A stretch of DNA of 64,000 bases from Bradyrhizobium sp. NP1. Lineage in GTDB: Bacteria; Pseudomonadota; Alphaproteobacteria; Rhizobiales; Xanthobacteraceae. The stretch is taken from contig NZ_CP127385.1 of the NCBI RefSeq assembly GCF_030378205.1, positions 992,001 to 1,056,000 on the forward strand. Reading direction: 5' to 3'. Positions 20,583-28,412 of the stretch are shown in pieces (the first letter of the stretch is position 1; each line of letters starts with the position of its first letter). Below the pieces are notes generated by a model. It was not told the origin of the DNA. It saw nothing but the letters and a program-made list of their open reading frames with translations, and did not search any database. A program made the translations under genes and the position numbers.

Positions 20583-22211
20583 CTACTCCAGGTCGATCGA
20601 CTGGTATTTTCCGTTCTCGTCGATCGCGGTGCCCCAGATCTTGTGCGAGGCCTGGTGCTCGCCGCGGCCGAAATTGAGCGCGGTGCCGAGGCCCAGATCG
20701 AGGTTGCGGGTGTTTTCCAGAACGTCGATCAGCTTTTCGGTGTCGAGCTGCGGCCCGGCTCGCCGCAAGCCGTTGATCAGGACGTTGGCGGCGACATAGC
20801 CCTCGAGCGACACGTAGTCCGCCTGCTCGCCCGGGAAATACTTGGCGAGCGCGTTCTTGTATTCCATCACCGCGCTGGAATAGCCGCCCACCGCGGGCAC
20901 CACCTGCGTCACGATGGTGCCGCTGGCATAACGCGGCCCGAGCAGCATCAACTCCTCGGCGAGCGATGTGCTGCCGACGAACGAGACGTTGGTGTAGACC
21001 ATGCCCGGATAGGCGTCCTTGGTCCTCTCGATGAACTTGGCGGCGGCGCGATAGGTCGCGACCATCACCACGGCGCGGACTGCGAGCTTCTGCGCCTTGA
21101 GCTGGGCGATCGCCTCGTCGACGTCGACGGTGTTGCGCTTGTAGTTCAGCCGCAGGATGGCCGAGTCGTTGAGGCCGAGCGCGCGATAGGCCTTGGCGAC
21201 GCCGGCAAAGCCCGCATCTCCGTAGGCGTCCTGCTGGGCGAACACCGCGATCTGGCGCGGCTGCAGCCGCCTGATCTTGATCAGGTAGTGCACGACGGCC
21301 GCGGTCTCCTCCGCATAGCTGGCGCGGTAGTTGAACACGTAGCGGTCCGGCGGATCGTTACGCAGCACATTGGCGCCGGTGAAGGCGCCGAAGAACAGCG
21401 TGCGCCGCTCCAGCGCAAAGGGCAGCGCGACGGCCGCGGTCGGTGTGCCGACATTGCCGATGAAGCCGAACACCTGGTCCTTGTCGTAGAGCTGCTTCAT
21501 GGCGTCGAGCGTGCGCGCCGGCTCGTAGCCGTCGTCGGCCGAGACCAGCCGCAGCATGCGGCCTTCGATGCCGCCGGCATCGTTGACGCGGTTGAAGGCG
21601 GCGTCGATGCCGAGCTTCATCTGCCGTCCCAGCTCCTTGGAGGGACCGGAGAACGGCGCGGCGATGCCGAAGCGGATTTCGTTGGCGGTGATGCCGCGCA
21701 CGACGGGCGCGGTGGCGGCCGGCGGGATAGGCGCCTGCGGCGCGGTGGCGGCTGTTGCGGCCGAGGGCCCGATCACGCCGGCGAGCGAGGGCGCCGTCCC
21801 GGCCAGCGACTGCTCGAGGTCGGTGAGCTGCCGCTCGGCGGTGCGGCAATCGCTGCGGCCCGAGGTCACCGCGCTGCGGCCGTCGGCGACGTAGCCGTCG
21901 AACAGCCGCGAAAGGGTGTCGCGCTCGGCCTCGTTGGTGGCGGTCTCCTTGATCACGGCCTGGAACTTGTCCGCGATCGTCTGGATGCGCGGCCGCCCGA
22001 TGTCGCGGCAGGCGAGCGCCGAGCCGACGATCGGCCCGACCCGGCTCGCGAGGTCGCGCACGACGGTCGTGTTGTCGCCGGGAGCGGCACCCACGCTGGT
22101 GGCGAACATTGCGCCAAGCAGCACGGCCGCCCAGCGGCCGCGCATGCTCCGCACCGTCTTGTTGTTGGCCCGGATCTCAAGCATCGTCCCAGCTCCCGTA
22201 TTCGACGTCAT
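20583..22211 (-). CDS. Branched-chain-type periplasmic binding protein with extra N-terminal domain
   Basis: 542-aa type I periplasmic binding protein (Peripla_BP_6/LivK type). The binding domain begins near residue 190 with NEIRFGIAAPFSGPSKELGR and continues through DDGYEPARTLDAMKQLYD, VFGFIGNVGTPTAAVALPFA and later ligand-site segments. Ahead of it is an export signal and ~110 residues with two Cys (ALACRDIGRP, GRSDCRTAERQ) and an Ala/Pro linker, which ordinary LivK proteins lack. The ATG at 22211 overlaps the stop of the upstream membrane gene (ATGA), indicating translational coupling; ATG 22184 is the alternative. No permease genes are present. Confidence 0.82.
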   Translation of the reverse strand: MTSNTGAGTMLEIRANNKTVRSMRGRWAAVLLGAMFATSVGAAPGDNTTVVRDLASRVGPIVGSALACRDIGRPRIQTIADKFQAVIKETATNEAERDTLSRLFDGYVADGRSAVTSGRSDCRTAERQLTDLEQSLAGTAPSLAGVIGPSAATAATAPQAPIPPAATAPVVRGITANEIRFGIAAPFSGPSKELGRQMKLGIDAAFNRVNDAGGIEGRMLRLVSADDGYEPARTLDAMKQLYDKDQVFGFIGNVGTPTAAVALPFALERRTLFFGAFTGANVLRNDPPDRYVFNYRASYAEETAAVVHYLIKIRRLQPRQIAVFAQQDAYGDAGFAGVAKAYRALGLNDSAILRLNYKRNTVDVDEAIAQLKAQKLAVRAVVMVATYRAAAKFIERTKDAYPGMVYTNVSFVGSTSLAEELMLLGPRYASGTIVTQVVPAVGGYSSAVMEYKNALAKYFPGEQADYVSLEGYVAANVLINGLRRAGPQLDTEKLIDVLENTRNLDLGLGTALNFGRGEHQASHKIWGTAIDENGKYQSIDLE

Positions 22212-22759
22212 TGCGATGTGTCGGTCGTGCCGGCCTTCTGTCGCCACTGCACGAACTGCTGCAGCAGCTTCTCGGACTCCTCATGGGTCGCCGGCTGCTG
22301 GTTGGCCTGGGCTGCGGTCAGAACGCCGCGGAACTCGGCGAGGGCGCTTGCGGAAGGGGCTTCGGTCGCCGGCGCTGGCGGCGCCTTCATCGATTGCACA
22401 GCCGCGGCAAACGACGCGGCGTCCGTCTCCTGCGAGGCGTGCACCATGTACACGAAGAACAGCGCCGCCAGCGCGGAGACGCCGATGGCTGCGGCGCCGA
22501 ACAGCGCCTTGCTGCGGCCGCTGCGAGCGAGCGTCGCCGGTTGCGGCACGATCTCGGGGTCGAGCGAGCGGCGCAACGACTGGTAGACCGCGTTTTCCAG
22601 CGAGGCATCGAGCGATGTCGGCGGCATGATCGGCCGCGTATCGCGACCAGCCTCGGCGAACGAAGAGAGCGACGGCTCGGTTCTTTCGCGCAATCGACGC
22701 GGGGCATAATGCAAGGGATCGTTCGGGGTCGTCGGTCCCTGCTCACTCAAAGCACTCAT
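22208..22759 (-). CDS. Single-pass membrane protein coupled to the binding protein
   Basis: 183-aa protein with a soluble N-terminal ~85 residues, one membrane helix (LFGAAAIGVSALAALFFVYM) and a C-terminal ~75-residue periplasmic part that is Ala/Pro-rich and then helical (EESEKLLQQFVQWRQ). AGAGGAG stands before the ATG. It overlaps the following binding-protein gene by 4 bp. The topology (short cytoplasmic part, one helix, periplasmic tail) suggests a partner or anchor for the binding protein (inference). No family recognised. Confidence 0.75.
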   Translation of the reverse strand: MSALSEQGPTTPNDPLHYAPRRLRERTEPSLSSFAEAGRDTRPIMPPTSLDASLENAVYQSLRRSLDPEIVPQPATLARSGRSKALFGAAAIGVSALAALFFVYMVHASQETDAASFAAAVQSMKAPPAPATEAPSASALAEFRGVLTAAQANQQPATHEESEKLLQQFVQWRQKAGTTDTSQ

Positions 22760-23172
22760 ACGCTACTCCTCTGACGCTCTACGGCTGTGGAATGTGCGGG
22801 CTTGTTCTTGTGGTTGATTGCGTCGCCTCGACGAAGCAGGCGATCGCGCGCAGAACCATCCGCGGGCGGCGTGGACGAATCCTGCTCGGAAGGCCGGCCG
22901 CAGCACGCGCCGGCAGGGTCCGCATCAATGTCCATGTCGCGCCGCGAGCACCTGCGCGCGGCTCCGCCTTCCCCGACGATTCCATTGCCCATCTCCGGCA
23001 AACGGCCACTTGCCCCAGCGGCTGCGACATTCTGCGCAAGAACGTCACCGATATGTGATGGAACGACGAGGCGACTTTATTAAGTCCGATTCTGGGCGGA
23101 ACTGAGTTGAGTTTTTGTCTCGTAGCAACCCGAACGCCCGTCCCCGGGCGGTTCCGGATTTTTCCGCACAAT
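22760..23172. other. Intergenic region without supported gene
   Basis: About 410 bases between the divergent membrane-protein gene and the minC control region. The short open frames here have no ribosome site, no recognisable protein pattern and Arg/Pro/Ala-rich shadow composition. I see no RNA gene or repeat. Confidence 0.5.
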
Positions 23173-23173
23173 A

Positions 23174-23210
23174 TTAACCCGGATTAACCGGACATTAACC
23201 CGGCGTTAAC
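23174..23210 (+). promoter_or_regulatory. Row of CtrA-like boxes upstream of minC
   Basis: Four TTAA tetramers lie at 23174, 23184, 23195 and 23206. The last three are separated by exactly seven bases (TTAA-CCGGACA-TTAA-CCCGGCG-TTAAC), giving two overlapping full matches to the CtrA consensus TTAA-N7-TTAA(C). The first spacing is six bases. A fifth TTAA lies at 23226. The cluster ends 51 bases before the minC ATG. CtrA control of min genes is reported in Sinorhizobium; binding here is inferred. Confidence 0.7.
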
Positions 23211-23260
23211 CATCGCTGCCGACTTTTAACCTTTGGATAAGAAAGGCTGAGTCGATCGCC

Positions 23261-23953
23261 ATGGACGCAAACGCCGAGACCGCCCGCCAACCGGTTCGCC
23301 TGCGCGGACGCTCCTATGTCGCCTTCGTGTTCTCGCCGGTCGTGCCGATCGTGGAATGGCTCGCCGAGATCGACGCGACGCTCGCCCGCTCGCCCGGCTT
23401 TTTCATCGGCAAGCCTGTGGTGCTCGACCTTGGCGCGGTCGAACTCAGCCGTGCCGCGGTCCAGCACCTGATCCTCAGCCTGGAGAAGCGCAACATCCGC
23501 ATCCTCGGCGTCGAGGGCGTCGAGCCTGCGGTGCTCAGTTCGACCATGCCGCCGCTTTTGACCGGCGGGCGACATTGCGCGATCCGCGAGGCCGAGCCGG
23601 AGAAGCCGGAGCTCAAGCAGCCTCCGAACTCGCTGTTGCTCAACAGCCCGGTCCGTTCCGGCCAGTCCATCTTCTTTCCCGACGGCGACGTCACCATCCT
23701 CGGCTCGGTCGGCTCGGGCGCGGAGATCGTGGCCGGCGGCTCCATTCACGTCTACGGGACGCTGCGCGGCCGCGCCATGGCGGGCGTCAACGGCAACGCG
23801 TCGGCGCGGATCTACTGCCAGAAGATCGAGGCCGAGCTACTGGCGATCGATGGTTATTACCAGACGGCGGAAGAACTGGATGCAAGCCTGCGCAACCGGC
23901 CGGCGCAGGCGTGGCTTGAAGGCGACGTCATGCGGATCACGCCGCTCAACTGA
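23261..23953 (+). CDS. minC: Septum site-determining protein MinC
   Basis: 230-aa inhibitor of FtsZ polymerisation, part of the Min system that keeps division away from the poles. The N-terminal domain (residues ~10-105) interacts with FtsZ. The C-terminal beta-helix domain (~125-225) shows QSIFFPDGDVTILGSVGSGAEIVAGG-type repeats, GSIHVYGTLRGRAMAG and NASARIYCQKIEAELLAI. This is the normal order and length. First gene of minC-minD-minE; 43 bases to minD. Confidence 0.95.
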   Translation: MDANAETARQPVRLRGRSYVAFVFSPVVPIVEWLAEIDATLARSPGFFIGKPVVLDLGAVELSRAAVQHLILSLEKRNIRILGVEGVEPAVLSSTMPPLLTGGRHCAIREAEPEKPELKQPPNSLLLNSPVRSGQSIFFPDGDVTILGSVGSGAEIVAGGSIHVYGTLRGRAMAGVNGNASARIYCQKIEAELLAIDGYYQTAEELDASLRNRPAQAWLEGDVMRITPLN

Positions 23954-23983
23954 ACTTAAGCGTAAATCGAACTTAAGCGTAAA
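23952..23983 (+). repeat. 17-base-period direct repeat between minC and minD
   Basis: GAACTTAAGCGTAAA occurs at 23952-23966 and again at 23969-23983, starting inside the minC stop codon and ending just before the minD ribosome site (AAAAGGAG). It looks like a local tandem duplication. CTTAAG is itself palindromic. Confidence 0.7.
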
Positions 23984-23996
23984 AGGAGATTTTCAG

Positions 23997-24812
23997 ATGG
24001 CCAAAGTGCTGGTTGTGACGTCGGGCAAGGGCGGAGTCGGAAAGACCACTTCCACGGCTGCGCTCGGCGCGGCGCTGGCGCAGGCAGGCAAGAAGGTCGT
24101 GGTGGTCGATTTCGATGTCGGCCTGCGCAACCTCGACCTCGTGCTTGGCGCCGAGCGGCGCGTGGTGTTCGACCTGATCAACGTGGTGCAGGGCGTGGCC
24201 AAGCTGCCGCAGGCGCTGATCCGCGACAAGCGGCTGGAGAATCTCTGGCTGTTGCCGGCCTCGCAAACCCGCGACAAGGATGCGCTGACCGAGGAGGGCA
24301 TCAGCCGCGTCATCGCCGAATTGCGCCCGAACTTCGACTACATCCTCTGCGACAGCCCGGCCGGCATCGAGCGCGGCGCCACGCTCGCGATGCGCTTCGC
24401 CGACGAGGCCATCATCGTCACCAACCCCGAGGTGTCCTCGGTGCGCGATTCCGATCGCATCATCGGCATGCTCGATTCGAAGACCGTGAAGGCCGAGCGC
24501 GGCGAGCGCGTCGCAAAGCACGTCCTGATCACCCGCTACGATCCGGCGCGAGCGGCGCGCGGCGAGATGCTCTCGATCGACGACGTATTGGAAATCCTGG
24601 CAACACCCCTGCTCGGCATCATCCCGGAAAGCCAGGACGTGCTGCGCGCCTCCAATGTCGGCTCGCCGGTGACACTCAACAGCCCGGCAAGCTCGCCGGC
24701 GCGGGCCTACACCGACGCCACACGCCGCCTGCTCGGCGAAACCGTGGCGATGACCGTGCCGGCCCAGCGGGTCGGCCTGATGAACCGGCTACTGGGTCGG
24801 AGGGCTGCATGA
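23997..24812 (+). CDS. minD: Septum site-determining ATPase MinD
   Basis: 271-aa ParA-type ATPase that binds the membrane as an ATP dimer, recruits MinC and is displaced by MinE. The deviant Walker A motif GKGGVGKTTS, the switch residues in VVVDFDVGLRNLDL and CDSPAGIERGA are intact, and the C-terminal end has a basic amphipathic helix (VGLMNRLLGRRAA) for membrane targeting. AAAAGGAG precedes the ATG by eight bases. The stop overlaps the minE ATG. Confidence 0.97.
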   Translation: MAKVLVVTSGKGGVGKTTSTAALGAALAQAGKKVVVVDFDVGLRNLDLVLGAERRVVFDLINVVQGVAKLPQALIRDKRLENLWLLPASQTRDKDALTEEGISRVIAELRPNFDYILCDSPAGIERGATLAMRFADEAIIVTNPEVSSVRDSDRIIGMLDSKTVKAERGERVAKHVLITRYDPARAARGEMLSIDDVLEILATPLLGIIPESQDVLRASNVGSPVTLNSPASSPARAYTDATRRLLGETVAMTVPAQRVGLMNRLLGRRAA

Positions 24813-25078
24813 AGCTCTTGCGATTTTTCAGCGGCCGCCCCGCCAGCGCGAGCGTCGCGCGCGAGCGGCTGCAGATCCTGCTCGCGCATGAGCGGGGATT
24901 GTTGGGCCAGCCCGACCTCGTGTTGCGGCTGCGGGAAGAAATCCTCGCCGCGGTGTCGCGGCACGTTGCGCTCGATCCCGACAAGGTTATTGTCAGGCTC
25001 GACCGCGGCGAGCATGTCTCGACGCTGGAAGTCGACATCGAAGTCCCCAACGCACCGGCGCTCGCGGCGGCCGGTTGA
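24809..25078 (+). CDS. minE: Cell division topological specificity factor MinE
   Basis: 89-aa MinE, which stimulates MinD ATPase and confines MinC to the poles. The N-terminal part (MKLLRFFSGRP) is the membrane/MinD-contact segment. The central RERLQILLAHERG and C-terminal beta-rich dimer part (VALDPDKVIVRLDRGEHVSTLEVDIEVP) are typical. Starts with an ATGA overlap with minD. Confidence 0.95.
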   Translation: MKLLRFFSGRPASASVARERLQILLAHERGLLGQPDLVLRLREEILAAVSRHVALDPDKVIVRLDRGEHVSTLEVDIEVPNAPALAAAG

Positions 25079-25115
25079 GGAAATCGGAAGCCACCCCGAC
25101 TGACATGACGGAGTG

Positions 25116-25889
25116 ATGGAAAGCGTCTTTCGCGTCGACGGCGAGCGCATCATCGCAAGCCCCGCCGCCGGCGGGCCGTGGGATCCGCGCATGCAGCACG
25201 GCGCGGCGCCGTCGGCGCTCGTGGTGTGGGCGGCGGAGGCTCTTGCGACCCCGGTGCCGATGCGGATCGCGCGTCTCACCGTCGACCTCATGCGCCCCGT
25301 CCCGGTCGCGCCGCTGACCTGGCGGAGCGAGGTGCTGCGGGAGGGGCGCAAGATCCAGCTTTGCAGCGTTAAGCTCCTTTCCGACGATGTCGTCGTGGCG
25401 GTCGCGACCGTACTCAAGGTGCGGGCGCAGGCGGTGAAGCTTCCTTCCGAGGTTTTAGGTCCCGCGGTCACGCTGCCTGGTCCCGAGCACGCGCCCGAAG
25501 AGCTCGGCCATGCCGCATCGAGCCCGTTCGTCGCCTGCGTCTCGATGCGGGCGGCGCGCGGCCATTTCGGCGTGCCGGGGCCGGCCGCAATCTGGTTTCG
25601 CCTCGATCGCCCGCTGATCGAGGGCTTTGCGGTCTCGCAGGCCGTGCGCGCGGCGGTCGCGGCCGATTTCGGCAATGGCGTCGCCCCGGCGCTCGATTTC
25701 AGAAAATGGACCTTCATCAACGCCGACCTCACCGTCAGTCTCGCGCGTGAACCGGTTGGCGAATGGATTCTGGTCGACGCCGAGAGCTGGATCGGGCCCG
25801 ACGGGGCAGGGCTCGTGATGTCGCGGCTTGCCGACACGCGCGGCTATTTCGGCCGCGCCGTGCAGAGCCTCGTCATCGAGCCGCGATGA
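25116..25889 (+). CDS. Acyl-CoA thioesterase-like hotdog protein
   Basis: 257-aa protein matching the TesB-like double-hotdog thioesterase group: N-terminal part with WDPRMQHGAAPSALVVWAAE and RLTVDLMRPVPVAPLTWRSEVLREGRKIQL, C-terminal part with FINADLTVSLAREPVGEWI and the end GYFGRAVQSLVIEP. Likely hydrolyses an acyl-CoA; chain length and partner unknown. The ATG at 25116 is preferred over the GTG directly before it. Confidence 0.82.
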   Translation: MESVFRVDGERIIASPAAGGPWDPRMQHGAAPSALVVWAAEALATPVPMRIARLTVDLMRPVPVAPLTWRSEVLREGRKIQLCSVKLLSDDVVVAVATVLKVRAQAVKLPSEVLGPAVTLPGPEHAPEELGHAASSPFVACVSMRAARGHFGVPGPAAIWFRLDRPLIEGFAVSQAVRAAVAADFGNGVAPALDFRKWTFINADLTVSLAREPVGEWILVDAESWIGPDGAGLVMSRLADTRGYFGRAVQSLVIEPR

Positions 25890-25947
25890 GCCTCGCGACA
25901 TCGCCACTTTTTGGCTAGTCTTGCGCGTCCCGGGCTTAAGACCGATC

Positions 25948-26433
25948 ATGAGCCGACCTTCGCTTCCCCTGACCGGCGGTTGCTCCTGCGGCGCGATCCG
26001 CTACGAGGTCGCGGCGTTTCCGCTCCTGCTCTACGCCTGCAACTGCACCGACTGCCAGACCGCGTCCGGCAGTGCGTTCGCGCTCAACATGCCGGTCGCA
26101 ACCAGCAGCCTGCGTATCGTCAATGGCGAGCCGAAAGCCTGGCAGCATCGCTCGCCACGCGGCGTCGCCGTGGTGTCGTGGTTCTGCGCCGATTGCGGCG
26201 GGCGCATCTATGGCGAGCGCGCGGGCCGGCCCGAAGTGATGAATATCCGCGCCGGCACGCTCGACGACACCAGATGGCTGACGCCGGTCGCGCACATGTT
26301 CATGAAGAGCGCGCAGGGCTGGGTTCGGCCGGCCGATGGCGCGGAGAGCTTCGAAACCGGTCCGGAGGATTTCACGCCGCTGGCACGGAAGTGGCGCGCG
26401 CTGTGGCCGGAATTCTTTCCGCCCGTTGCATGA
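25948..26433 (+). CDS. GFA/CENP-V family zinc protein
   Basis: 161-aa protein of the glutathione-dependent formaldehyde-activating (GFA)/CENP-V fold. The zinc cysteines are visible in GGCSCGAIRYEV, ACNCTDCQTASGS and WFCADCGGRIYGER. These proteins bind zinc; only some act on S-hydroxymethylglutathione, so the name should not be taken as function. Length is normal. Start ATG at 25948; ribosome site is weak. Confidence 0.88.
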   Translation: MSRPSLPLTGGCSCGAIRYEVAAFPLLLYACNCTDCQTASGSAFALNMPVATSSLRIVNGEPKAWQHRSPRGVAVVSWFCADCGGRIYGERAGRPEVMNIRAGTLDDTRWLTPVAHMFMKSAQGWVRPADGAESFETGPEDFTPLARKWRALWPEFFPPVA

Positions 26434-26462
26434 TGCGGTAAAGCGCGCGCGATTTTGCTGAC

Positions 26463-26478
26463 TTAACGCGGCATTAAC
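26463..26478 (+). promoter_or_regulatory. CtrA-like box upstream of an 82-aa gene
   Basis: TTAACGCGGCATTAAC is a full match to TTAA-N7-TTAAC, 82 bases before the ATG of the small gene at 26560. The same spacing occurs in front of minC 3.3 kb away. Binding is inferred, not shown. Confidence 0.55.
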
Positions 26479-26559
26479 CATCACGTCCCAAGAATTCGCG
26501 AGGTCGGGGCTGCGCGCCAAGGGGGCGCGCCGCCGGGACGCGAATGAAGGGGATGCGCC

Positions 26560-26808
26560 ATGGAGCTTGACGCGTTTGTTGCAAAAACGACGGCCTCGCT
26601 GGACGAGATCAGGATCCGGGTGACCCACGCGCTGCAGCGCCATCCGCTTTGCCGCAGCGTGCAGTTCGACATCATCAGCGTGCCGCGCACTTCTCGCGGC
26701 GGCAACTGGACGGTCAGCCTGCGCTCGGTCGAGCCGCGCGCGGTGTGGGAGGCTTCCGACATCGTGGCCGACATCCAGGAAGCCTATGATCTTGTGGCTG
26801 CGGCCTGA
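26560..26808 (+). CDS. Small protein of unknown function behind a CtrA-like box
   Basis: 82-aa soluble protein with a helical start (MELDAFVAKTTASLDEIRIRV), a beta-rich middle (FDIISVPRTSRGGNWTVSLRSVEP) and a helical end (DIVADIQEAYDLVAAA). A good AAGGGG ribosome site precedes the ATG. I do not recognise a family. Position behind a CtrA-like box suggests cell-cycle-linked expression (inference). Confidence 0.72.
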   Translation: MELDAFVAKTTASLDEIRIRVTHALQRHPLCRSVQFDIISVPRTSRGGNWTVSLRSVEPRAVWEASDIVADIQEAYDLVAAA

Positions 26809-26947
26809 TTTCGGCCGCTGGACCCCTTTTTCACCGCTAATTTTATGTCCCCCGCCGTGCCGGACGGCACGGTTAAGCCTTAATTGCCATTCACTTTTCC
26901 GCCTGTTCGCGCCCGGGGGGCGATACGGGCGCACTGGGGAGTTGGGT

Positions 26948-27655
26948 TTGACTAGGACCATCACGATCCTCGCGCTGGGCTGCCTGCTGCTGGCGGGCGC
27001 CGCGGTGACTACCATCCTCGGCCGCGACAGCGTGCCGGCGGCCCTGGTCGGCATGACGACGCCGACCGTCAACGCTCCCGTTGTCAGTAACCGCGAAGGC
27101 AAGGCCGACCGGCTTGCCGTGGCGGTGCGGCTCGCGACCGCTGCCGTCGAGCAACCGCCGGCGACCACCGCGAGCTTCAGCGAACCGCTGCGCCAGGCCT
27201 ATGCCGCCACCACGCCCGCCGACATCGAGGCGGCGAAAGCGGTGTCCCCGCAGCCGGAGCCCCCGGCGATGGCCACCGTCCCTGCGGAGCCCGTCGCGCC
27301 TGCCGCCCCGCCCAAGCCGAAGGCGGCCGCCAAGCCGCAGCCGCAAAAATCCTACGCGCTGCTCAGCGACGGCCAGATCGCCGGCATCAAGGAGCGGTTG
27401 AAGCTTTCCGCTTCGCAGGAATATTACTGGCCGGCGGTTGAGAGCGCGCTGCGCGCCGTCGCGCGCAAGATCCACGCAACCAAGCAGGCCGATCCGGCGG
27501 CCAGTACGCCGCCGATCGATCCTGAATCGCCCGAGGTCCAGCAGCTCAAATCTGCGGCGATGCCGCTGCTGTTCCAGTTGCGCGAGGACCAGAAGGAAGA
27601 GGTCCGGCGCCTCGCCCGCATCATCGGGCTGGAGCAGGTCGCTTCCGCGATCTAG
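26948..27655 (+). CDS. Membrane-anchored or exported protein with helical C-domain
   Basis: 235-aa protein. The best start is TTG at 26948, because GGGGAG lies seven bases upstream and a signal/anchor helix (LTRTITILALGCLLLAGAAV) begins there; no ATG gives this. A long Pro/Ala/Lys linker (PAAPPKPKAAAKPQPQKS) follows. The final ~95 residues (SDGQIAGIKERLKLSASQEYYWPAVESALR...) resemble the helical Spy/CpxP-like LTxxQ pattern, suggesting a periplasmic helical domain. Function unknown. Confidence 0.72.
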   Translation: MTRTITILALGCLLLAGAAVTTILGRDSVPAALVGMTTPTVNAPVVSNREGKADRLAVAVRLATAAVEQPPATTASFSEPLRQAYAATTPADIEAAKAVSPQPEPPAMATVPAEPVAPAAPPKPKAAAKPQPQKSYALLSDGQIAGIKERLKLSASQEYYWPAVESALRAVARKIHATKQADPAASTPPIDPESPEVQQLKSAAMPLLFQLREDQKEEVRRLARIIGLEQVASAI

Positions 27656-27729
27656 CGCATGATCCGGAAAAGTCGGTACCGGTTTTCCCTCGCGACAAAC
27701 GCGGAACGCGTTGTGCGGAGATCATGCGC
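27655..27729. repeat. 75-bp palindromic intergenic element
   Basis: Perfect 10-bp terminal inverted repeats GCGCATGATC (27655-27664) and GATCATGCGC (27720-27729), starting at the last base of the preceding stop codon. Inside are a second palindrome, GGAAAA...TTTTCC, around GGTACC, and GCGGAACGCG. The first 17 bases after the terminal GC recur at 31087-31103, so this is a dispersed element. Confidence 0.8.
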
Positions 27730-27810
27730 AAAAAATAACCGCGATCGCGATTCGATCTGAAAGCCATCGCGCCTTGGCCGCGCCGATCGCGACGCGGCCT
27801 TTGCCGAGGA

Positions 27811-28236
27811 TCACTGCTTCTTCCATGGCGTGTTGCCGGCCGCGGTCGCGGCGGCGAACACGCCCTGCTCGTATTCGATGAAGGCGCCGACCATGGCGCG
27901 GTAGGCGGCCTCCGCCACCTTGGGCGACAGCCCGTTCGCTTCGGCGAGCGTCATCGCCTTGCGAACCACGGCTTCCGCGCGCTCGGGCGCCTCCACCTGT
28001 GCCGGATTTTCCTTGAAGCGCGCGGCCTCGTGCACATAGCGGCCACGCTCTGCCATCAGCCGCACGATCTCGCGGTCGAGCCGGTCGATATTGTCGCGCA
28101 CCTCGCGGAGCGTCTTGCAGCAGGCGCCGTTGTCGACGGTCGGGCTGCCCCATAGCGCGGGCCGCGTCGTCGACGGCTCCTCGGCATGTGCCGCCGCTGC
28201 ACCCAGCACGAAAGCCGCGATAACAACCAATCGCAT
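27811..28236 (-). CDS. Exported chorismate mutase (AroQ fold)
   Basis: 141-aa protein with a cleavable signal peptide (MRLVVIAAFVLGAAAAHAEE) followed by an AroQ-type all-alpha chorismate mutase domain: LREVRDNIDRLDREIVRLMAERGRYVHEA, here residues ~43-71, with catalytic Arg and Lys positions (RDNID, AARFKENPAQVEAPERAE) and the late ERAxxV motif. It converts chorismate to prephenate. Two adjacent Cys (GACCKT) precede the first helix. GGAGGAA stands before the ATG. Periplasmic mutases of this kind are mainly known from pathogens. Confidence 0.85.
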   Translation of the reverse strand: MRLVVIAAFVLGAAAAHAEEPSTTRPALWGSPTVDNGACCKTLREVRDNIDRLDREIVRLMAERGRYVHEAARFKENPAQVEAPERAEAVVRKAMTLAEANGLSPKVAEAAYRAMVGAFIEYEQGVFAAATAAGNTPWKKQ

Positions 28237-28412
28237 CGTGTCGTTCCTCCGTCATTGACGGCGGCCAGCACAGCAACGGAGCGGCCGCCGGCGAAAGCAC
28301 GCGACAGGCAACGACAAGTTCCTGATGCGGGGGCCGCGCCGTGCCCGGAACATCGACTTGCGCCGGAACATCGATCGCGTTGGCACGTTGCCGGCCAAGC
28401 AAGGAGCCAGCC

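Noticed and set aside
22756..23171. Several 80-130-aa frames on both strands between the membrane-protein gene and minC
   Set aside because: No ribosome sites, no recognisable patterns, and mutual overlap on both strands.
23174..23229. Regular TTAACC spacing as a short CRISPR or iteron origin
   Set aside because: Units are only 6-7 bases with 10-11-base period and there are no spacers; position before minC and TTAA-N7-TTAA spacing fit CtrA boxes better.
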